Assembly: GCA_914767715.1 (NCBI GenBank)
Contig: OU612071.1
Location: 3,472,001 to 3,536,000 of the forward strand
Direction: 5' to 3'
Length of the DNA stretch: 64,000 nucleotides
DNA from: Membranipora membranacea
Lineage: Eukaryota > Bryozoa > Gymnolaemata > Cheilostomatida > Membraniporidae
The notes under the pieces are model-generated. The model searched no databases. It was not told the DNA's origin and was given only the letters and a program-made list of their open reading frames with translations. Of this stretch, positions 57,721 through 64,000 are shown piece after piece (position 1 is the first letter of the stretch; every line of letters begins with the position of its first letter). The position numbers were made by a program, and so were the translations under genes.

Positions 57721-58854
57721 TTTCTAAAACAAACAATAGGCAAGATAGTAGTTAGCTCTCAGACTGAACGGACATGTTTCTTAATCGCACTCCCCATTGC
57801 TGTGTTTACATTGAATTTAGACTTCAATCTTTGTCAAATAAATTGTAGAATATCATTGATACTGAATTGACTTGATCATTTACATCCTCACTTACTCTTA
57901 ACTCCCCTTAGTATAGGGGGGCTTTAGGTTTGTTAAACTTCAGTATCACTGCGATATAATATTTTCCCGCCATTTTGTCTAAATATTCTCACTTAATTTG
58001 AAACTTCATTTATTGTAGACTACCATTTATTCTGTATTGACATTTATTATTTACATCCTGCTACAGGAGGGCTATAGCCTCAATTAACTTCAGAAACACT
58101 GTGCAGACTTAAATAAGCAGACAACCATAAAAGTTATATTTTGATATTTGATGCATAATGATTTACTCTTTCTAAAATTGCATGTTAGAAACAAATATTA
58201 AATTAGAAAATTTTAATTATTTTAATAACAAACTCTCTTCCACCATTTTGTTTCAGTATCAGGCATACCCAATATGATTGGCCAAGTGTTAATACTCTCA
58301 AAATAAATGTATTGCTGGAAAATGTTGATGTAGAAAATTATTAGTTTCTGGAATTAAAGCAGCTATCTTTCGTTTGTTTTAATCTAATACATAAACAGGC
58401 ATGTCAATTGAAAAATCATCTACAAAAACAATGTTTTTGCCTTCAATAAAAAGAATTTACGCTTTTCTATGAGATTATAAACAAAACATAGCTTCCCAAT
58501 TAAATTCAGTTTTTTTGAAGCCATAGGGGTTTAGGGGCTGCTGTCTGCCCTGCGGTGCAGAACCGGAGCTTATACCTAGGATTTTCATTGTTGAGTATGC
58601 TGCCTATCTGTGAAAGTAAATTGCAAGTGGATTCATAACTAGTGGTGCTAGGGTTGTATGCCACTTTAAATAATTATTTGCTTCGATTTAACAGTGTAGA
58701 TCAAATTTGCGCAGTATAATATTCCAGGGTGATACATAACCAAATATATTCCTCTTTACTGTGGCACATTTCTGTTCTGCAGTTTTCCAGGATATTTGAA
58801 ACTTGTTTCTCTGCTTCTTTTGCCTTTGCTTTACGCTGCAATGTTTGAGGTTGT
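57721..58854. other. 5' flank of the small peptide gene, with diverged duplication
   Basis: About 70 bp around ATTTACATCCT near 57,877 recurs near 58,050 with a further similar AACTTCAG...CACTG segment (period about 174). No other gene is seen. Confidence 0.4.
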
Positions 58855-59345
58855 TTGCCCATACTATTATCTTCTTTCTTTGTTGGGCTGAGCTCTAGGA
58901 GCTACGGTTCGGTTTTAAGTTTCTTTTCCTTTTATAGAGCAAACATTTTTATTTTTCATTTAGGGTGGCACATTTACTATAATCCTCTTCACTGTGGTTC
59001 AGTTCTGCAGCTTTTCCAGCTCGAGGAGCAACGGTTCTGTTCTGCTCCAAGTTTCTTTTCCTTTTATAGAGCAAACATTTTCATTTTTCATTCAGGGTGG
59101 TACATTTACTATAATCCTCCTTACTGTGGTTCAGTTCTCCAGTTTTTCCAGGATATTTCAATTGCTTCTTTTGCCTTTGGTTTCTTCTGCTTTGCTAGCT
59201 CTGCTCTAAATTTCTTTTTTCCTTTATAGAGCAAACATATTCATTTTTGTTTTTTTAAAGCATACAGTCTTGCTCTTTGCTGGTTGGGTCCTAGTCCGCA
59301 CTAGTGACTTTTAGTGTGGGGTTGTGACACCACTTTCTTTAGGTT
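58855..59345 (+). repeat. tandem repeats upstream of LINE ORF1 (probable LINE 5' UTR)
   Basis: The segment with TTCTTTTCCTTTTATAGAGC starts at about 58,921, 59,053 and 59,212, with GGTACATTTACTATAATCC and TTCAGTTCTCCAG-like blocks between. It ends directly at the LINE ORF1 start. Tandemly repeated 5' UTR or promoter units are common in LINEs, so the element likely retains its natural 5' end. Confidence 0.6.
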
Positions 59346-59348
59346 GTG

Positions 59349-60249
59349 ATGCCCAGCCCAATGAGAACCCGCAGCCCACTGGCGAGCCCTAGCCGCCCTG
59401 GCATAACACCTATCCAAACAAACCCAAACAATTGTCAGAAATGTACCAGAGCCATTGGCAAGAAATGTAGCTGCTGTTATCTGTCAACCCACACTACAAG
59501 CTTACCAGACTGGGCGGACATTACTACTATGTCAGAATTTACTAAAATGATAAATAGGACAGGACTCCTATGGTACTGCCCTAAGTGTCAACCGAAGCTG
59601 CCTGACTATTTTTATGGACCAGGAGTTAAACCCTCCTTAGCTCAACTTGAAACAAAACTAGATGCATTGACAAAAATTGTAACAGAGAGCCACAAAATGA
59701 CAAAAACATATGCTCAAGTTACAGGGGAATCTAAGGAAGATAGTTCTGAAATCAAGGCCATTGCAAAATTTCTTGATGAAAGGGCTAAACAGGAATATCT
59801 CACCAGAGAGAAACTAGAGCGCAAACAATCAGCTATATTGCAAAACCTTTCAGAAAAAGGTTGACACCAACAAGGATGTATGTAATCTATTGAACTATCT
59901 CGAATTTCACCCTAATTCCACCACTATGATCTATAGGCTTGGTTCGCTGAAACAAAATGAGGGCCAATCAAAATCCAGACCAGTCAAAATTACAATTCAC
60001 ACTGAGGTTATGAAAATAGATTTCCTTTGTAAGTTTAAAAGTCTGAATTCGCCAAACAAAGAAGGAATGTTTGCCACGCTGGACCTCACCAAAGACGAAC
60101 AAGGGAGAGAGTTCATCATGAGGCGTGCAAGGAGGTCACTAGCTGAAGAATTTCCAGATAATAAATATAGAGTTCGTAGTGGTGAACTGCAACGTCCACC
60201 AGTGATAACCAAACTTGGTGCAATATTGATAATAATTGTGAACCAATAA
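59349..60249 (+). pseudogene. LINE ORF1 (zinc-finger plus RNA-binding-like domain), broken
   Basis: The first frame runs from ATG 59,349 to TGA 59,864. It has a PHD-like zinc arrangement (CQKCTRAIGKKCSCC, then H, W and CPKC at about residues 28-78) and a charged helical C-terminus. After a frameshift the second part (to 60,249) contains YRLGSLKQNEGQSKSRPVK and LDLTKDEQGREFIMRR, the layout of the nucleic-acid-binding domain of LINE ORF1 proteins, which coat element RNA. Family assignment is CR1/L2-like by layout. Confidence 0.68.
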
Positions 60250-60369
60250 CTACAGCTGCAAAGAATGCCACTGTTCAAAGTGAATCATCCTAATAACTAA
60301 TATAAATACATATTTTCTGACTACATAGGTATGAAGAAGGCAGATAATGAATAACGGGCACTTAATTAA

Positions 60370-60672
60370 AATAATGAACTGGAATTGCAATGGTATCAGT
60401 GGAAAGTTGCCCTAAACCAGCACAAACCTGATATCTTTGCACTAACTGAAACCAAATTGATCCCATGTATTACTGATAAAGAAATATGTATGAATTACAC
60501 TCTCTATAGGTTAGACCGCACAGGTTCTGTAGGACATGGAGGTGGTGTGCTAATTGGCGTTCTTGACTCCTCGTACATTGTTGTCACCCAAGTCTTACCT
60601 GCTGTAACAGGTGAATTGTTATCATTTGCTGCTAGTGTTGGAGGCTTTCCATTTGATCTTACTGTATGTTGA
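60370..60672 (+). pseudogene. LINE ORF2 endonuclease N-terminal part, broken
   Basis: The APE-type endonuclease nicks target DNA for LINE insertion. The N-terminal MNWNCNGISGK (catalytic Asn region) is in one frame and KPDIFALTETKLIP (catalytic Glu in TETK) in another, so there is a frameshift near 60,400. The domain stops at 60,672, before the later catalytic His/Asp motifs. Confidence 0.72.
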
Positions 60673-60729
60673 ATGTTGATGACTTCATCACATGGTGTAA
60701 AAATGAGTCATCGTGCAGACAAGTCATTG

Positions 60730-61480
60730 TTGGCAAGTTCAACTTACAACTTTCAACTCACAAGCGGATGAAATCGACTTACAGACTGATCTAGATAAAC
60801 TTGCAGAATGGGCCGACACCTGGCAGATGTGCTTTAATTAAGCTTGTCTCACAGTGTGAATTTATGAGAGTCGAGAAGCAGACACAGGCCATCATCAACA
60901 ATCCTTCCCAAACCTACAGCTTAAATGCTACACAATAATCACACGTCTCTTCTGTAAAATACCTAGGTGTCCACATAGATGCACACCTCTCTTTTGACAA
61001 GCACATAAGAGAGATTTGCAAGAAAGCCACAAGAACGCTTCATATGCTTATGCGTAACATAAAAAAAGCTAAAACTAAGACTAAAACAGTATCATTTAAA
61101 ACTATTTGCACACCAATCTTAGAGAATGCCTCTCATGGTTGGTCGCCTCATTTGGGTAAGCATATAGATGTCATGGAGGCCATAAACAGAAAAACCTTTA
61201 GATGTGCATATAAAAAAAGACGCAGTGACCATATCATTGCCCATATGGCTGAAGTCGGATGGCAAACATTGTTTGAAAGAAGGAAGGGTGCTGACTGAAA
61301 GTTATATTTTAAAATCACCACCGGTACAGCTGCAGTTAATGAGGAAATGGTTGCTGTGTCACATTCCCACCATCACACAAGGATAGGCGACATCAGAGAC
61401 ACTATCAACACTGATGTCAAACGCAATTCTTTCAAACAGTGTATTTATAAGTAAATGAACCCAACTTTAAATAGGCTGAA
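60730..61480 (+). pseudogene. LINE ORF2 reverse-transcriptase C-terminal part, broken
   Basis: Contains VSSVKYLGVHIDAHLSFDKH and ILENASHGWSPHLGKHIDVM, characteristic of the region just after the RT thumb in CR1/L2-type elements. Several stops and frameshifts are present. The RT palm with the catalytic aspartates is absent: the sequence passes from endonuclease straight to the RT C-terminus, so a large internal deletion has occurred near 60,670-60,740. Confidence 0.72.
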
Positions 61481-62235
61481 TAGTACATAGCAAAATGGCA
61501 ATAAAATGCGACAAATGACAGTATAGTTTGTTTCTCTTTTCTTCTTTTTTTTCCCTGCTTGGTCGGACCGGTCTGGAGGTGAATTGAAACCTACAAATGA
61601 TTTCAATTTCCTTATTATATGTTTGAATTGCTCGGGTAGGAGCTCACTGGCGATGCCTTGAACTCGCCCCAGACATTTGCCTCCCCTACCATTTTTTATA
61701 AACTACAGCCCTAACACAACAGATTGGTGCTGGACCAGCTGTCCGACAGTGAGCTTCGAAGTTTTATGATGAGTATTTATCTTAATACTGTGATAATTAA
61801 TGCTTAATTGTTAATGAGAACAAATCTATGAAATTTCCTAGAAGGTCATTAGCTGTAGTAGTTCACACAATATCGTCGAGGGATTATCCCAGGCAGGTTT
61901 ATGTGAAAGCTATCTGCAGGTCATGGCCTGATGATGATATGTCATACAGCATGGCATGAAAGTATATTTAGCTTGCGGATTTTGATATGACATGGTAAAA
62001 ATCAAAGTCGTTTTGTGCAACATACCTGTAGATCTAGGGGAGGTACTGTCTGTCCTGTCTATCTGTCCTAGAATAAAAACTCATGTGGTCTAAAAGTATG
62101 GAGAGTGCTAAGAGGCTGGGCCAATCTTGCATCATTTAGAGAAAACTGCTATTCTAGAGTTACATCACACAAGCTAAAGAAGAGCTGTACAGTTAATTAG
62201 AGTCAAATGATCAGGCTGGCGATCAGGTGTATTTA
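61481..62235. other. LINE 3' flank, no gene seen
   Basis: The LINE probably ends near 61,530. The rest shows no supported gene or repeat. Confidence 0.4.
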
Positions 62236-64000
62236 AGAGCTAAGTAATATTTTTTTATGAGTGTGCGTGGCATGATCAGAAGAGCCATTAAACAACCAAC
62301 AACGTTTTTGATCAGGTTATGATGATGGCGATTGCAATAATAGGAGCAATAATAGACACTTGACAGAATAATAATACATTTTTTTCCACAAATGGTACTC
62401 AAAACAGAACATTAAAGACATTATTATCATCTGTTAAAAGCTTGTCACGGTTAAACCAGACAAAAATTAAGTGCAGTTAACGTCTTGAATTATAATCCCT
62501 TTATTTTTGGGAACCATATGAATAAAGCAGCAATCAACAACAGAAAGCCTACGCCCGTCAGCTCAAAATAGGACATATAACACATCAGTTCTGGTTGCCG
62601 TATCTAACACAATTTTCATTATAGATAATAATCATGGTGACACCTGTCAAAATGAAATTTGTGCCATAAATGATATGAATCATATTTGGGCAATTATTAG
62701 GGTCAGGAGCCAAATTTTACAAAAATAACAATCATGATTATTTGGGTTACCGTTATAGTTTGTCAAAATGCCAACTCAATTGAGGTCATTTTAATTATTA
62801 TCATATTATTTTTACGCCAATGTTACGAACAGGTGCCGTTTTTCGCAGATTACTATTCTGACTCTGTTATTTTATACAGAGCTTGTTAACAAGGTGCTCT
62901 GTAGTTAAAAGGTGTAAGTCATGTACATACCATTCATGATCGTGATATCATATATATCTATGTCAGTCTAGCGCTAACTTCAAGCCTGTTTGCCAAAGTG
63001 GGCCTCTTTTTCCCCTTAATATGAAGCTAACAAAGGACCTATGATTATTCTTTCATCCGATGTATGCTCTCAGGGATGATGGAGTTAGATGGTGCTTGAT
63101 GGAGTTTACAAAAAAACCTTAAAACATTTTTCAATATCACTTATATCAGTCTGCTGCTGTGTTTGTTATGACCTTGCATATCCTCCAACTATGAGTGCAG
63201 TAATGGTCATTATGTTTCTAAAGTGACACCAATACCAACACTTATAGTTTAAATATTAAATCTGCCACATGTCAGACTAATTTTGGCAGTACCAACGTCA
63301 AATATCACAGTATTTTAATGTCATTGTTGGAAAAGAATTGCTTATTCAATGGTGATAAATTATAGTCTTCAACTGTAATAATTTTATATCACATTGAAAT
63401 ATGTGTCAATGAATCTTTATTTGGATTGAAAAAGAAAGGACTTCTTCAATTCATGTTTCATAACAACTTTAATCTACACAATTTAGCTAGATCATTCATT
63501 AAAATAGACAAGCAATCTTTAGAAGGGGTGTATTGTAAGTTGCTGAAAAGCTACCAAAGATATAACAACGCAAGAGGTGTTGTCATTCTAGCTCTGACTA
63601 GGTCTTGTGAATTTATACAGCCATGGTGGGAGTGCAATTTGAAGACTAGCTGTGGCAGCAGTGGTTTAAGTCCGTTCATGTGTAATGAATGTCACCGAAA
63701 TGAAAACCATAATGGCTGCACCTTAATAAAGTTGGACTGCTCGAAAGGTTGATATGTATGCCGTTCTTACTATTTGTGAAAGAGGCTCAGAAACTTTCTG
63801 ACTGTTATTGTACCCAGATTATCCTGAATTGAATTTAAAATTCACGAGGTGCATCTATAGCATTTATATATCCTGTATTCCTGCAATAACAAATTGAATT
63901 CCAAACATCTTACTCTGGTCCGTAAATGTAAATGATGCTACCTAAAATTAAGAAAGATGTCTTAGCTCATTTGGGAACTTCTGGAAAGGAAAGGTTGGAA
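62236..64000 (+). repeat. palindromic element, right half, copy 4 (window-truncated)
   Basis: It starts at the same centre-proximal point as copy 3 (GAGTGTGCGTGGCATGATC). Deletions occur near 62,550, 62,912 and 63,200. From 63,200 onward it is right arm with the outer segment: 63,426-63,720 matches 44,374-44,640, and 63,700-64,000 is the inverse of 26,930-27,240. It continues beyond the window. Confidence 0.8.

Noticed and set aside
58855-59229. 124-codon Phe/Ser-rich frame
   Set aside because: It is produced by tandem repeats of T-rich LINE 5' sequence and shows no protein features.
1-64000. CRISPR array, operon or other prokaryotic system
   Set aside because: Spliced genes, SINEs, LINEs and low coding density show eukaryotic nuclear DNA. 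The tandem repeats are long or hairpin-bearing and lack uniform spacers.

Overview
The window is nuclear DNA of an animal. It is AT-rich, intron-bearing and gene-poor, and it is crowded with repeats. Three things point to a metazoan: a membrane protein with calcium-binding-type EGF modules, secreted cysteine-rich peptides built as a signal-peptide exon plus a mature-peptide exon, and CR1/L2-type LINE plus Ty3-like retroelement remnants. A marine invertebrate such as a sponge or cnidarian fits best, but nothing here fixes the phylum. All introns I could place are short (about 325 to 780 bp) and GT-AG.

Layout. 17-2398 holds the last five exons of an EGF-repeat type I membrane protein. 2.4-12.3 kb is intergenic, with short hairpin repeats, tRNA-derived SINEs and one diverged direct duplication. 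12,300-14,270 is a complete foldback element with an 8-bp target-site duplication. 14.3-19.5 kb holds an LTR/promoter-like repeat, an 87-bp minisatellite and a decayed gag-protease retroelement. 19.5-21.25 kb holds a broken unassigned gene fragment that runs into a 1.1-kb palindrome. 22,241-23,284 (minus strand) is a two-exon defensin-like peptide gene.

23.87-46.66 kb is dominated by one large palindromic repeat family that I do not recognise. Its half-unit is about 5 kb. In the window it appears as two tandem 1,205-bp arrays, direct copies of left arms, inverted right arms and, around 38.77 kb, a nearly complete palindrome. A second defensin-like gene (42,497-43,310, plus strand) lies between the inner and outer parts of that palindrome's right arm. 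Right halves of the same family recur at 52.43-55.26 kb and 62.24-64.0 kb.

The remainder holds hairpin-bearing tandem repeats (48.2-49.2 kb), a coiled-coil reading frame with one internal stop (49.9-50.3 kb), a 5'-truncated LINE tail (55.7-56.14 kb), a small secreted-peptide gene (57,535-57,720, minus strand) and a decayed LINE that keeps its 5' region (58.85-61.5 kb).

The confident host genes are the EGF protein and the secreted peptides. The two defensin-like genes share exon structure, intron phase and cysteine spacing, so they are paralogues. The rest is mainly mobile or repetitive DNA. Similarity statements come from reading by eye, and no alignment or database search was run.
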